Of a DNA stretch of 64,000 bases, positions 1 to 10,924 are shown in pieces. Under the pieces are notes generated by a model. The model had not been told where the DNA came from. It saw only the letters and a program-made list of their open reading frames with translations, and ran no database searches. Each line of letters begins with the position of its first letter. Within the stretch, counting starts at the first letter, position 1. A program made the position numbers and the translations under genes. The stretch covers positions 3,596,501 through 3,660,500 of the forward strand of contig NZ_CP009429.1 in the NCBI RefSeq assembly GCF_001314325.1, written 5' to 3'. This DNA comes from Sphingopyxis macrogoltabida. GTDB taxonomy: Bacteria > Pseudomonadota > Alphaproteobacteria > Sphingomonadales > Sphingomonadaceae.

Positions 1-1587
<1,587 letters not shown>

Positions 1588-1644
1588 GACCGAAATCCCT
1601 TCATTCATCCTCGAACACCATCAAACTTCCGAAAAATACCAACG

Positions 1645-1932
1645 TCAGCTTCGGCCACGACCGCCGAGCATGTTTTTGATCTTCTGGAACACCGAAATCC
1701 CGAACACGGCGGTGCAGGTCCAGAAGGCACCCTCGGTCACCACGGCCGCAGCGGTGACCGCCCCGACCCGCTGGCCCAGTGTAGGTTCGAACAGCAGCAG
1801 AAAGGCGCCGACCGCGATCCAGCTCAGCACCGCAAGCCCGATGACCGAAAAGGCGATGGTGCGGCCGAAGCGCCCGTGCAGGACGCCAGTCTTGGCCGGG
1901 CCGGCCGGCGGCGGATTAACCGGATCGTTCAT
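1645..1932 (-). CDS. Small membrane protein, two predicted TM segments
   Basis: A 95-residue protein. The ATG at 1932 is preferred because GAGGAG lies 6 bases upstream; a TTG two codons earlier has no better site. Two hydrophobic stretches (about residues 28-48 and 58-80) suggest two membrane helices, with a Pro-rich N-terminus and a basic C-terminus. It sits 10 bp after the M13 peptidase gene and before the first PQQ dehydrogenase, all on the minus strand, so it is probably co-transcribed. I do not recognise the family. A role in anchoring or electron transfer for the flanking dehydrogenase is only a guess. Confidence 0.7.
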   Translation of the reverse strand: MNDPVNPPPAGPAKTGVLHGRFGRTIAFSVIGLAVLSWIAVGAFLLLFEPTLGQRVGAVTAAAVVTEGAFWTCTAVFGISVFQKIKNMLGGRGRS

Positions 1933-1942
1933 GGCCAACTCC

Positions 1943-4024
1943 TCACCAGACCCGGATACGTTTTTCGGGCGCGAGATACAGTTTGTCGCCGGGCTTCACG
2001 CCATAGGCGTCATACCAGGCATCGAGATTGCGCATCACCCAGACGCGCTGGATCGACGGCGCATGCGCATCGGTCATCAGCCGCTGGCGCAGGTCCGCCT
2101 CGCGATAATTACGCCGCCAGATCTGCGCCCAGCCAAGGAAGAAACGCTGGTCGCCGGTGAAGCCGTCGATCACCGGTGCCTCCTTGCCGCCGAGCGACGC
2201 GCGATAGGCGTCATAGGCCAGCGTCATTCCGGCGAGATCGCCGATATTCTCGCCGAGCGCGAACTCGCCCTTCATATGCTCGCCGGGCAGCACTTCGTAG
2301 GTTTCGGCCTGTTCGACCATCGCCTGCGTCGCCTGTTTGAACGCTGCCTTGTCCTCGGGCGTCCACCAGTTCGCGAGTTCGCCCTTCTCGTTATATTGCG
2401 CGCCCTGATCGTCGAAATGATGGATGATCTCGTGCCCGATCACCGCGCCGATCGCGCCATAATTGACCGCCGGATCGGCATAGGGATCATAGAAGGCAGG
2501 CTGAAGGAACGCCGCCGGGAAGACGATCTCGAGCTGGTTGTAATGGGCGTGGGCGTTGACGGTCTGCGGCGTCATCAACCATTCCCAGCGCCGTGTCGGC
2601 TGCCCCGCTTTTTCGATCATATAGTCGAAGTTGAAACGGTTGGCGCGGACGAGGTTGCCGAACAGGTCGCCGCGTTCGACCTGCAAGCCGCTATAGTCGC
2701 GCCACTGGTCGGGATGGCCGATCTTGACGGTAAAGCCCTTGAGCTTTTCCTTCGCGCGCGCCTTGGTTTCGGGCTGCATCCACGCCAGCTTGTCAATGCG
2801 GCGGTCCATTGCGGCGAGGATGTTGTCGATTAATCCGCGCAGTTCGACCTTGTACGCAGGCGGGAAATAGCGCGCGGCATATTCCTTGCCGATCGCCTCG
2901 CCGAACGCCTCTTCCATGAAGTTGACGCCGCGCTGCCAGCGCGGAGCGCGTTCGGGCGCGCCCTTCATCACCGTACCGTAAAAGGCGAAATTTTCCTGCT
3001 CGATCGCATCGGGAAGCGCCGCCGACAGATCGTCAAGGCTACGCACCAGCAGCTGATCCTTCAGCACCTGAAGCGTGGTCTGGTCGAGGATCTGCGCCGC
3101 CGCCTTGGTCGCGCTCGGCATGCGGATCTGGACTTCGGCGATCGCCGGGTTCCACGCCTTCAGCACCGCCGCCATGTCGAGCGTCGGGGTGGAGAATTGC
3201 GCCGTCTCGGCCAGCGTGAACTTGTTGTAGGTCTTGGTGGAATCGGTCGAATCGTCGCGGTTCCAATAGGCTTTGGCGATCTCGGTCTCGACCGCCATGA
3301 TCGCCTCGGCGCGCGCTTCGGTGCCGGTTTCGCCGGCCAGCGTCAACAGCTTCGCGAGATGCGCCACATAAGCCGCACGGATCGCCGCCATTTTCGGGGT
3401 ATCCGCCAGATACATGTCCCGGTCGGGCATACCGGTACCGCCCTGTTCGATCACCAGGAGCATCCGCCCCGGCTGCTCGTCATCGGGCCAAGTGTAGGGC
3501 AGCCGGTAGCCCGCCCATGCCCCCGACGAGCCATAGACGCCGCTCACCCCGAGCTGCGCGGCCTCGGCGACCAGCGCCGAATAGCCCTTGCGGTCCTTCA
3601 ATCCCCGGACCTTGTCGAGCCACGGCCGGATCGGCGCCAACCCGAGCGTCTCGACCGTCGCGCCGTCGAGATAACTCGCATAAGCGCGGCCGATCAGGCT
3701 GTTGTCGTCGGCCCCGGCGGCGTCGAGAATCCCCCGCACGCGCTGCTTCGACAAATCGTCGAGCGCGATGAACATGCCGTAATTGGCCTTGTCGGCCGGG
3801 ATGGGCGTGTTCTTCGCCCAGGTGCCATTGGCATATTCATAGAAATCGTCGCCGGGTTTGGCCGCACGGTCCATGCCCGCAGTGTCGAACCCGAAGCTGC
3901 CGCGTTCCGGCTTCGGCGACGCTACGCCAGCAGCGGCCGCCGGCGCCTCCTGGGCCGAAGCTGCGGGCACGGTAGCGGCCAGGGCGGTACCGGCAAGCAG
4001 GGCGGCGGCGAACAGATTTTTCAT
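1943..4024 (-). CDS. M13 family zinc metallopeptidase (neprilysin/PepO-like)
   Basis: A 693-residue protein, usual length for M13. It begins with a signal peptide (cleavage near AAVPAASAQ), so it should act in the periplasm or outside. The gluzincin motif HEIIH is at 531-535 and the third zinc ligand Glu592 is in ENIGDLAG. The substrate-binding stretch NAHAHYNQ and the characteristic C-terminal VW are present. M13 enzymes cut oligopeptides on the amino side of hydrophobic residues. The gene lies between an amidohydrolase and a small membrane protein in the long minus-strand run, which points to a shared role in degrading a peptide-like substrate. Confidence 0.93.
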   Translation of the reverse strand: MKNLFAAALLAGTALAATVPAASAQEAPAAAAGVASPKPERGSFGFDTAGMDRAAKPGDDFYEYANGTWAKNTPIPADKANYGMFIALDDLSKQRVRGILDAAGADDNSLIGRAYASYLDGATVETLGLAPIRPWLDKVRGLKDRKGYSALVAEAAQLGVSGVYGSSGAWAGYRLPYTWPDDEQPGRMLLVIEQGGTGMPDRDMYLADTPKMAAIRAAYVAHLAKLLTLAGETGTEARAEAIMAVETEIAKAYWNRDDSTDSTKTYNKFTLAETAQFSTPTLDMAAVLKAWNPAIAEVQIRMPSATKAAAQILDQTTLQVLKDQLLVRSLDDLSAALPDAIEQENFAFYGTVMKGAPERAPRWQRGVNFMEEAFGEAIGKEYAARYFPPAYKVELRGLIDNILAAMDRRIDKLAWMQPETKARAKEKLKGFTVKIGHPDQWRDYSGLQVERGDLFGNLVRANRFNFDYMIEKAGQPTRRWEWLMTPQTVNAHAHYNQLEIVFPAAFLQPAFYDPYADPAVNYGAIGAVIGHEIIHHFDDQGAQYNEKGELANWWTPEDKAAFKQATQAMVEQAETYEVLPGEHMKGEFALGENIGDLAGMTLAYDAYRASLGGKEAPVIDGFTGDQRFFLGWAQIWRRNYREADLRQRLMTDAHAPSIQRVWVMRNLDAWYDAYGVKPGDKLYLAPEKRIRVW

Positions 4025-4104
4025 GGGTTGAATGCCTTTTCGATTGGCAGGCCGGATTCAAAGCTCGTGGCTAATCGGTCCGGCGGCTCGCTCCGCTGCC
4101 CGCG

Positions 4105-5541
4105 CTATTTCCTCTCCGGCATCGGCACTTCTTCGTGCGCGGGCTTATAGATGCGGCCGTCCTGCAGCATCAGCCGGCCGCCGACGAAAGCGGTGCGCAC
4201 TTTTTCCAGCGCCTTGAAATCTTCGTCGGGGTTGCCGTCGACGACGATGATGTCGGCCAGCTTGCCGGGCTCGATCGTCCCCAGCCGGTCGCCCATGTGC
4301 ATGATCTCGGCGCTCGTCTTGGTCGCCGCGACCAACGCCTCGGCCTTGGTGTAGCCGATCTGGGTAAAGCTCTCGAGTTCGTTGATATAGGCGCCGGGCA
4401 TATATTCGGGCCAATTGACGATCAGGTCGAGCCCGATCCCCATCTTGACCCCGGCGCGGCGCATCTTCTTGCCCATCTCCAGGATCGTCGTCTCGTTGAG
4501 TTCGAAGCGGCGCGAGGTCGAACCGAAATAGCCGCCCGACGAGCGGCTGATGATGCGATAGGGCACGAAGGTCGGGACCGAGGCGATGCCGCGCTTCGCC
4601 ATCAGCGCGACCGCCGCATCGCTGCGCGGCAGCGGATGCTCGATCGAGTCGACGCCGGCCTTGATCGCCATGTCGATGTACTGCGTCTCGCTGTCGACGG
4701 TCACCGGCATGCCGAGCGAGTGCGCCTCGTCGACCGCGGCAGTGATTTCCGCCTGCGAATATTCGCTGGCGAGCTTGATCAGGTCGGCGCCCTTGGCGAA
4801 CTGGATGCGCACCGCTTCGCGCCATTCGTCGGGGCCGGACGCGATCCGCACCATCGAATTGGGATTGTCGTTCGGCTTTTCGGGATAGCCCGGCATCATC
4901 GCGTGCAGCGCGGCGTGGCCGCCGGTCTGGGTGATCAGCTGCCCCGCGGTGAAGATGCGCGGCCCGGCGATTTCACCCGCCGCCTGCAGCCGCTTGAGCA
5001 CGAAGGGCGTGTCGCCGTGCGACGCGACGTCGCGCACGCTGGTCACGCCGGCCTGCAGATGGATGCCCATCCGCCGCAGCCCGCGCATCGCCGATTCCGC
5101 ACCGCTGAGATGCGCGGCCGAATAGACGCTGGAGTCGGCGACATCGAGGAAGGTCAGGTGCGTGTGGAGGTCGATCAGGCCCGGCATCACCGTCTTGCCG
5201 GTGACATCGTAAACGACGGCATCGGCGGGCCAGTTCTTGTCGTCGGGACCGAGGACGGCGGTGATCGCCTTGCCCTGCACGACGATCGTCGCCGGGCGCG
5301 CCGGCTTGCCGGTGCCGTCGAACAGCCGGCCGCCGACGAGCACGAACGATCCCTTCGGCGCGTTATAGTCGGCGGGGACCGGAATCCGCAGCACATCGTC
5401 CGAAAGCGGCACCGACTTGGGCAGCCACTGATCGCGATTATAGATCGGCCGCGCCTCGGGCCCGCTATCCTGCGCGAGCGCGGGCGAAGCAATCATGGTG
5501 GCGGCAAGCAGCAGCCCCGAAATCCGTGCGGCGATCTTCAT
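4105..5541 (-). CDS. Exported amidohydrolase-superfamily metal hydrolase
   Basis: A 478-residue protein with a signal peptide (cleavage after ALA near residue 23). The amidohydrolase HxH motif is at His126-His128 (DLHTHL), followed by GVTSVRDV and the C-terminal GKLADIIVVDGNP typical of imidazolonepropionase/Xaa-Pro dipeptidase-like members (COG1228). These use one or two metals to hydrolyse amide bonds of dipeptides or cyclic amides. It lies between the DUF885 and M13 genes. The substrate cannot be told from the sequence; an N-terminal extension of about 60 residues before the TIM barrel is usual for the exported subgroup. Confidence 0.88.
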   Translation of the reverse strand: MKIAARISGLLLAATMIASPALAQDSGPEARPIYNRDQWLPKSVPLSDDVLRIPVPADYNAPKGSFVLVGGRLFDGTGKPARPATIVVQGKAITAVLGPDDKNWPADAVVYDVTGKTVMPGLIDLHTHLTFLDVADSSVYSAAHLSGAESAMRGLRRMGIHLQAGVTSVRDVASHGDTPFVLKRLQAAGEIAGPRIFTAGQLITQTGGHAALHAMMPGYPEKPNDNPNSMVRIASGPDEWREAVRIQFAKGADLIKLASEYSQAEITAAVDEAHSLGMPVTVDSETQYIDMAIKAGVDSIEHPLPRSDAAVALMAKRGIASVPTFVPYRIISRSSGGYFGSTSRRFELNETTILEMGKKMRRAGVKMGIGLDLIVNWPEYMPGAYINELESFTQIGYTKAEALVAATKTSAEIMHMGDRLGTIEPGKLADIIVVDGNPDEDFKALEKVRTAFVGGRLMLQDGRIYKPAHEEVPMPERK

Positions 5542-5719
5542 CCTGTCCCTCTTGTCGTTCTGACGAACGCCCCGCCCGCAAAACCCTGGCGACGCCTTCG
5601 AATTTCTGTTTCCCAGCCCCAGTTTATCTTGGGCCTATGCCCCCTAATGGGTGACAGCCAAAGCCTGAGGCAACGTAATAAAGCTGACCCAGAGGGTCAG
5701 AAATTCTGGGCATTACCCG

Positions 5720-5755
5720 GGCGCGACCCGCCCGCCGAAGCAGGCGGGCCGCGCC
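5720..5755. other. G+C-rich stem-loop between DUF885 and amidohydrolase genes
   Basis: Outer arms GGCGCG and CGCGCC enclose inner arms CCCGCC and GGCGGG, giving a strong hairpin just after the stop codon of the DUF885 gene. There is no T-run on the minus strand, so it looks more like a 3'-end stabiliser or attenuator than a classical terminator. A weaker hairpin (CCCAGA/TCTGGG) lies at about 5689-5710. It may uncouple expression of the two halves of the long minus-strand run. Confidence 0.4.
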
Positions 5756-5761
5756 AAAGGA

Positions 5762-7648
5762 TCAGGCCGCCTTTTGCCTTGCGATCCACTGGTCGACGCG
5801 GCGTTCGAGCAGGTCGAGCGGCGCCTGCCCGCGGCCGAGGATCGTGTCGTGGAAGCCCTTGATATCGAACTTGTCGCCCAGCGCGTCTTCGGCCTTCTTG
5901 CGCAGCTTCTCCATCTGGATCATGCCGATCTTGTAGCCGGTCGCCTGCCCCGGCATGATGATGTAGCGCCGGACCTCAGCCTTGATCTGGCCTTCGGAAG
6001 CGGCCGAATTTTCGGTGAAATATTGGACCGCCTGATCTTCGGTCCAGCCCTTGGAATGGAGCCCGGTGTCGACGACCAGCCGGATCGCGCGCCAGATCTC
6101 AGTCGTCAGGCGGCCAAAGTCCGAATAGGGATCCTTGTAAGCGCCCATCTCCTTGCCGAGCTTCTCGGTGTAAAGGCCCCAGCCCTCCTGATAGGCATTG
6201 ACGTACAGAAATTTGCGGAAGTTCGGGATGTCGGTCAGTTCCTGCGCGATCGCAAAGTTCATGTGATGCCCGGGCAGCGCCTCATGATAGGCGATCACCT
6301 CGAGCTGCGGGATCGGCATCGACTTCATGTCGAGCAGATGCGCGTAGAAGACGCCCGGCCGCGACCCGTCGGGGGTCGACATATAATAATGCTGCGCACC
6401 GCCGGCGATCTCGCGATAGGGTTCGACGCGTTTGACGATGACATCGGCCTTGGGCAGAATACCGAAATATTTCGGCAGCTGCTGCTTCATGAAGGCGATG
6501 TGCGCGGTCGCAGCGTCGATATATTGCTGCCGCCCCGCATCGGTGTTCGGATAATAGAAACGCGGATCGTCGCGGACGAATTTGAAGAAGTCCTGCAGCG
6601 TCCCCTTGAAACCGACCTGCTCCTTGATCTTCTCCATCTCGCCCTTGATCCGCGCGACCTCGTCGAGACCGATCTGGTGGATCTGTTCGGCGGTGAGGTC
6701 GGTCGTCGTCGAACTGACGAGCAGCATGTCGTAATAGGCCTTGCCGTTCGGATTCTTGCCGACCCCGGTCGCGACCGCATCGGCCTTCGGCAACTCGGAT
6801 TCGAACCAGGCGATCAGCGCCTGATAGGCCGGCAACCATTTCGTGGTCAGCGCCTGCCGCGCGGCTTCCTTATAGGCATCGGCCTTGGCCTGATCGATCT
6901 TGCCAGCCTTGACCAGCCCGTCGATTTTCCCCGTGGCATCCGACCAGATCGCGCTCTCGCCCTCGCCGCCGAACGGCGCGCCGGTGATCAGTGCGCGCGC
7001 CTGCCCGATCATCGCTTCATAGGAAAAGCGCGGCACCCGCGACCCTGCCTCGGCATTTTTTTTCGCGATGTCGAGCAATTGCAACTGCGCGCGCGCGACT
7101 TCGCCGATCCGCACGATATAGGCGTCCATGTCCGCCACATCGTCGACCTTGTGCACCTGCATCAGGAATTGCGGGATGCGCGTGTGCGGCCCGTACATCT
7201 GCTGGAAGACATAATTGTTGCGCCGGAACTTCGCGTAGCCCGCCGCATCCTCATAGCGATAGATCCAGAGATCGTAGGAAAGCTGCGCATCCTCGGGCAG
7301 CTTGGCGCGGTCGAACTTCGCCTTCATCTCTTCGACCGACCGGCGCTGCCAGTCCATTTTGCGGTCTTCGGCTTCCTCCGAAAAATCGTCGATCTTGTCA
7401 TAGTCGGTCTTGTCGCCCTGATAGCCGCGCGACATCGGACTGAACGCCATTTCCTCCTCGAACTTCGCGTCGAACCAGGCGTTGAGGCGCACCGTCTCGG
7501 CATCGACCGCAGGCGCTGCCGCGCCGGGCGCCTCGAAGGCAAATGCCGGTGCGCCGCCGAGTCCGGCGAGGACAAGCGCACCCGCGGCGGCGAGACGGAG
7601 CGCCGTCATGCGTCGGCGCGCCGAGTTGTTCATATGGGTCACATTCAC
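5762..7648 (-). CDS. DUF885 family exported protein (peptidase-like)
   Basis: About 628 residues. I chose the GTG at 7648 because GGGAG lies 7 bases upstream; ATG 7633 is an alternative without a visible ribosome site. A signal peptide follows (LAAAGALVLAGLGGAPAFA). The DUF885 hallmark HEALPGHHM, an HExxxH-type metal motif, is near residue 455. The family is secreted, widespread in proteobacteria and Xanthomonadales, and thought to be metallohydrolases related to carboxypeptidases, but activity is rarely shown. It follows the PQQ/cytochrome dehydrogenase gene by about 50 bp. Confidence 0.88.
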   Translation of the reverse strand: MNVTHMNNSARRRMTALRLAAAGALVLAGLGGAPAFAFEAPGAAAPAVDAETVRLNAWFDAKFEEEMAFSPMSRGYQGDKTDYDKIDDFSEEAEDRKMDWQRRSVEEMKAKFDRAKLPEDAQLSYDLWIYRYEDAAGYAKFRRNNYVFQQMYGPHTRIPQFLMQVHKVDDVADMDAYIVRIGEVARAQLQLLDIAKKNAEAGSRVPRFSYEAMIGQARALITGAPFGGEGESAIWSDATGKIDGLVKAGKIDQAKADAYKEAARQALTTKWLPAYQALIAWFESELPKADAVATGVGKNPNGKAYYDMLLVSSTTTDLTAEQIHQIGLDEVARIKGEMEKIKEQVGFKGTLQDFFKFVRDDPRFYYPNTDAGRQQYIDAATAHIAFMKQQLPKYFGILPKADVIVKRVEPYREIAGGAQHYYMSTPDGSRPGVFYAHLLDMKSMPIPQLEVIAYHEALPGHHMNFAIAQELTDIPNFRKFLYVNAYQEGWGLYTEKLGKEMGAYKDPYSDFGRLTTEIWRAIRLVVDTGLHSKGWTEDQAVQYFTENSAASEGQIKAEVRRYIIMPGQATGYKIGMIQMEKLRKKAEDALGDKFDIKGFHDTILGRGQAPLDLLERRVDQWIARQKAA

Positions 7649-7698
7649 GATCAATCTCCCGTTTATACGATGTCACTGCGGCCGTGCGCGGCCGCCGG

Positions 7699-9789
7699 TC
7701 ATTTCTTCGCTTCTTCCTGCTGCAGCAGGCGCGCCTGCTCGCCCATATAGGCGCGGATGGTTTCGGCCTGTTCGGGCGTGATCCAGCGCGCGAAGCTCAC
7801 CATGCCATTGTCCTTGAGCGCGCCGTCGATGACGATGCTCTTCCAGACCGCAGCGTCGGCCAGCGCCCCCGACCGGCGCAGGTCGGGTGCTGCGAGACCT
7901 TCGTGGCAGGCGGCGCAATTTTCGCCATAGACGATCGCCCCGGCATTGACCTTGTCCGCCGCGAAGCGTTCCTTCGGCGGATTGGCGGGCGCCGGGGTCA
8001 GGTCCTGCTTCGGCCAGGCGGCATTGCCGCCGAGTTTGAAGACCATGATCCGCCCGTTCGGCTGCGGCAGGCGCGGCCTTTTGGTGTCGGGAATCCCCAT
8101 CGCACCGCCGCCCTTGCCGACCAGCACCGCGACATATTGCTCGCCGTCGATGCTGTAGCTGACCGGGCCGGCCATGATCCCGACCGGCTGCTTGTAGGTC
8201 CAGAGCTTCTTGCCGTCCTTCGCGCCGAACGCCGTGAACTCGCCATGCGCATTGCCCGCAAAGACAAGGTCGCCCGCGGTCGCCAGCGTGCCGCCATTGA
8301 TCATCTCGGGCTGCTCGACACGCCACACTTCGCGCTGCTTGACCGGATCCCACGCGATCAGCGCGCCCGAACCGTTCGGCTCCTTTTCGTTGAGCATCAC
8401 CTGCGCGCCGATATTGAGACGTCCGGGGCGAAATTTATACGCCGGGTCCTGATCATATTTCAGGCTCCACTGGACGGTCGGGATATAGACGAGGCCGGTG
8501 CGCGGGCTGTACGACATCGGCTGCCAATTGTGTCCGCCGACCGACGACGGCTCGATCATCTTCACGCCGTCCTCATAATAGGCGTTGGCGCTCATCACCG
8601 GGCGGCCGGTCTTGAGGTCGATGTGATCGACCCAGCTCTGCTTCACGAAGGGCTTGGCCGACACGAGCTTCCCGGTTTCGCGGTCGATGAGGTAGAAGAA
8701 GCCGTTTTTCGGCGCTTGCATCAGCACCTTGCGCTCCTTGCCATCGACCGGCAGCGTCGCGAGCATCATCTGCTGCGTGTGCGTGTAATCCCAGCTATCG
8801 CCCGGCGACCCCTGATAATGCCATTTATATTTGCCGGTATCGGCGTCGAGTGCGACGATCGAGGCAAGGAACAGATTGTCGCCCTTGCCGTCCGAACGGA
8901 TCCGGCGGTTCCACGGCGAGCCGTTGCCGACCCCCAGATAGACCTGGTCGAAATCGGGGTCGTAGACGATCGAATCCCAGACGGTGCCGCCGCCGCCATA
9001 ATCATACCATTTGCCGGCCCAGCTCTTTACCGCCGTCGCCATGATCGGGTCGGAAGCGGCGCCGTCGGGGCCTTTTGCCGGGTCGCCCGGCACGGTATAG
9101 AAACGCCAGACGAGCTTGCCCGTTTCGGTGTCATAGGCGGTGACATAACCGCGCACGCCCAGTTCGGCGCCGCCGTTGCCGATGATCACCTTGTCCTTGA
9201 ACACGCGCGGCGCGCCGGTGATCGTATAGGGTTTCGAATTGTCGGTGGTCTGCGCGGACCAGATCTGCTTGCCGGTCTTGGCATCGACCGCGATCAGCCG
9301 GCCGTCGAAGGTCGCGACGAAAACCTTGCCCTTCCACACCGCAACGCCGCGGCTGACGACATCGCAGCAGCCATAGACGGCGCGGTCGCCGTCGACCTTC
9401 GGATCGAATTGCCAGAGCTCCTTGCCCGTCTTTCCGTCGAGCGCATAAACCTTCGACCAGGCGGTCGAGGTATAGATGACGCCGTCGACGACGATCGGCG
9501 TCGCTTCCTGCCCGCGGTTGGTGTCGAACTCGAAAGACCAGGCGAGCCCCAGCTTGGCGGCGTTGCCGGCGTTGATCTGGTCGAGCGCGCTATAGCGCTG
9601 CTCGAGGAACGTTCCGCCATGTGCCAGCCAGTTCGCCGGCTCGGCCGCCGCGTTCAGCAAGCGCTGCTGGTCGACGCCCTCCGCGCCCTTGCGCGGCCCG
9701 AACGACACCAACTGGCTGACGAGGATCGCGGCGGCGACAAGCGCCGCCGCGATGACGAAATATTTTCCCCGGCCCGACAGGATCTTCAT
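7699..9789 (-). CDS. PQQ-dependent alcohol dehydrogenase with C-terminal cytochrome c domain (quinohemoprotein)
   Basis: A 696-residue protein. An N-terminal hydrophobic segment (residues 10-30) is a signal or membrane anchor. The PQQ propeller carries vicinal Cys141-Cys142. A C-terminal cytochrome c domain has heme-binding Cys625-x-x-Cys628-His629. The layout matches type II quinohemoprotein alcohol dehydrogenases, which pass electrons from alcohol oxidation to the respiratory chain in the periplasm. It lies between an M19 homologue and the DUF885 gene. Its placement among peptidases suggests the imported or cleaved substrate has an oxidisable hydroxyl group; this is inference. Confidence 0.92.
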   Translation of the reverse strand: MKILSGRGKYFVIAAALVAAAILVSQLVSFGPRKGAEGVDQQRLLNAAAEPANWLAHGGTFLEQRYSALDQINAGNAAKLGLAWSFEFDTNRGQEATPIVVDGVIYTSTAWSKVYALDGKTGKELWQFDPKVDGDRAVYGCCDVVSRGVAVWKGKVFVATFDGRLIAVDAKTGKQIWSAQTTDNSKPYTITGAPRVFKDKVIIGNGGAELGVRGYVTAYDTETGKLVWRFYTVPGDPAKGPDGAASDPIMATAVKSWAGKWYDYGGGGTVWDSIVYDPDFDQVYLGVGNGSPWNRRIRSDGKGDNLFLASIVALDADTGKYKWHYQGSPGDSWDYTHTQQMMLATLPVDGKERKVLMQAPKNGFFYLIDRETGKLVSAKPFVKQSWVDHIDLKTGRPVMSANAYYEDGVKMIEPSSVGGHNWQPMSYSPRTGLVYIPTVQWSLKYDQDPAYKFRPGRLNIGAQVMLNEKEPNGSGALIAWDPVKQREVWRVEQPEMINGGTLATAGDLVFAGNAHGEFTAFGAKDGKKLWTYKQPVGIMAGPVSYSIDGEQYVAVLVGKGGGAMGIPDTKRPRLPQPNGRIMVFKLGGNAAWPKQDLTPAPANPPKERFAADKVNAGAIVYGENCAACHEGLAAPDLRRSGALADAAVWKSIVIDGALKDNGMVSFARWITPEQAETIRAYMGEQARLLQQEEAKK

Positions 9790-9829
9790 AACGCCCCCAA
9801 GCTGTTTTCTGTTTATTGCAACGGAGCGA

Positions 9830-10924
9830 TCAGGCGCCCCATATCTTTTCGAACACGCGCAGCAGGTTGCCGCCGAGCACCTTGCGGATTTCCTCGTCGG
9901 TCCAGCCGCGTTCCATCAGCCCTTTGGTGACATTGGGATATTCGGTCACCGTCTCGGTATCCTTGACCATGAACCAGGGCGGATTGTTGCTGTAGACATC
10001 GCCGGGCCACAGTTCGGGAATGATCGCGACGAGATCCTTGCGGCCCCACATGAAGTCGGAGCCGAGCGCGATATGATCGACGCCGACCAGCTTCTTCATA
10101 TAGTCATATTGGTCGAGATGCTTTTCGATCCCGACCTGCGCCGTCACCGGTTCGGGCGAGTTGCGCACCCGGGCGTGGAAATCATTGACCTTGGTCAGCC
10201 CGATCACCCCGCCGGTCGCTGCGATCGCCTCGATCAGCTTGTCGGTCATGTTGCGGGCATTATCGACCTTCGAGCGCAAATTGGTGTGCGAGCAGATGAC
10301 CGGCATGCCCTTCGAGATTTCGAGCGCCCCGAACGAGGTCGCCTCCGCCGTATGCCCGCCGACGTCGAGCACCAGCCGCTCCTTGTGGATTTCCTCGACC
10401 AGCCGCTTCCCCGCGCGGGTCAGGCCGACATCGGGGTCGAGCGATCCGCCGCCGAACGGACCCGCGACATTGTAGACGAGACCGACGATGCGGAGCCCGA
10501 GCTGCTTGTAGCCGCGCAGATTGCCGATCGCGGGCATGACCGGGTCGCCGTCGCGCACCAGAAATTCGGCCGATTGCCAACCCGACACATGCGCGATCTT
10601 GCCGGCCTTGTTCGCCGCACGGATATCGCGGACGGTGAGCGCCTGGACGATCCGGTCCGGATGCCGGTCGAGGAAATTATGTAGTTCGACGAAGCTGTCG
10701 AACCCGCCCCGGCTCTGACAAATCACATCGAGACCGGCGGCTTCCAGCTTGGCGAGATATTCGTCGTTGAGCGTCGAGCCGTCGAGGCCCTCGACCAGCG
10801 GCGCCGAATCCTGCAGCTTGCGCGCGTCCTGCACGCTCGCGCGCCGGGCCTGCGCCAGCGCGCCCGGCGCCGCGAACGCGGCCGCCGCGCCCAGCCCTGC
10901 CATGAATGCCTCTCTGCGATTCAT
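9830..10924 (-). CDS. M19 (membrane dipeptidase) homologue with altered metal-site residues
   Basis: A 364-residue protein. The N-terminus MNRREAFMAGLGAA is a Tat-like signal. The fold-level pattern of renal/membrane dipeptidase is clear: PVICSHTN, RNMTD, GGVIGL, HIALGSDFMWG and the C-terminal VLGGNLLRVFE. However the usual HxD zinc motif (DGHxD) reads EGLDG, and the bridging Glu of GIEGG reads GWQSA. The DVSH histidine is shifted to DVGGH. Catalysis by the standard binuclear zinc mechanism is therefore doubtful. Its ATG overlaps the amidase stop (ATGA), so the two are translationally coupled. Confidence 0.85.
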   Translation of the reverse strand: MNRREAFMAGLGAAAAFAAPGALAQARRASVQDARKLQDSAPLVEGLDGSTLNDEYLAKLEAAGLDVICQSRGGFDSFVELHNFLDRHPDRIVQALTVRDIRAANKAGKIAHVSGWQSAEFLVRDGDPVMPAIGNLRGYKQLGLRIVGLVYNVAGPFGGGSLDPDVGLTRAGKRLVEEIHKERLVLDVGGHTAEATSFGALEISKGMPVICSHTNLRSKVDNARNMTDKLIEAIAATGGVIGLTKVNDFHARVRNSPEPVTAQVGIEKHLDQYDYMKKLVGVDHIALGSDFMWGRKDLVAIIPELWPGDVYSNNPPWFMVKDTETVTEYPNVTKGLMERGWTDEEIRKVLGGNLLRVFEKIWGA

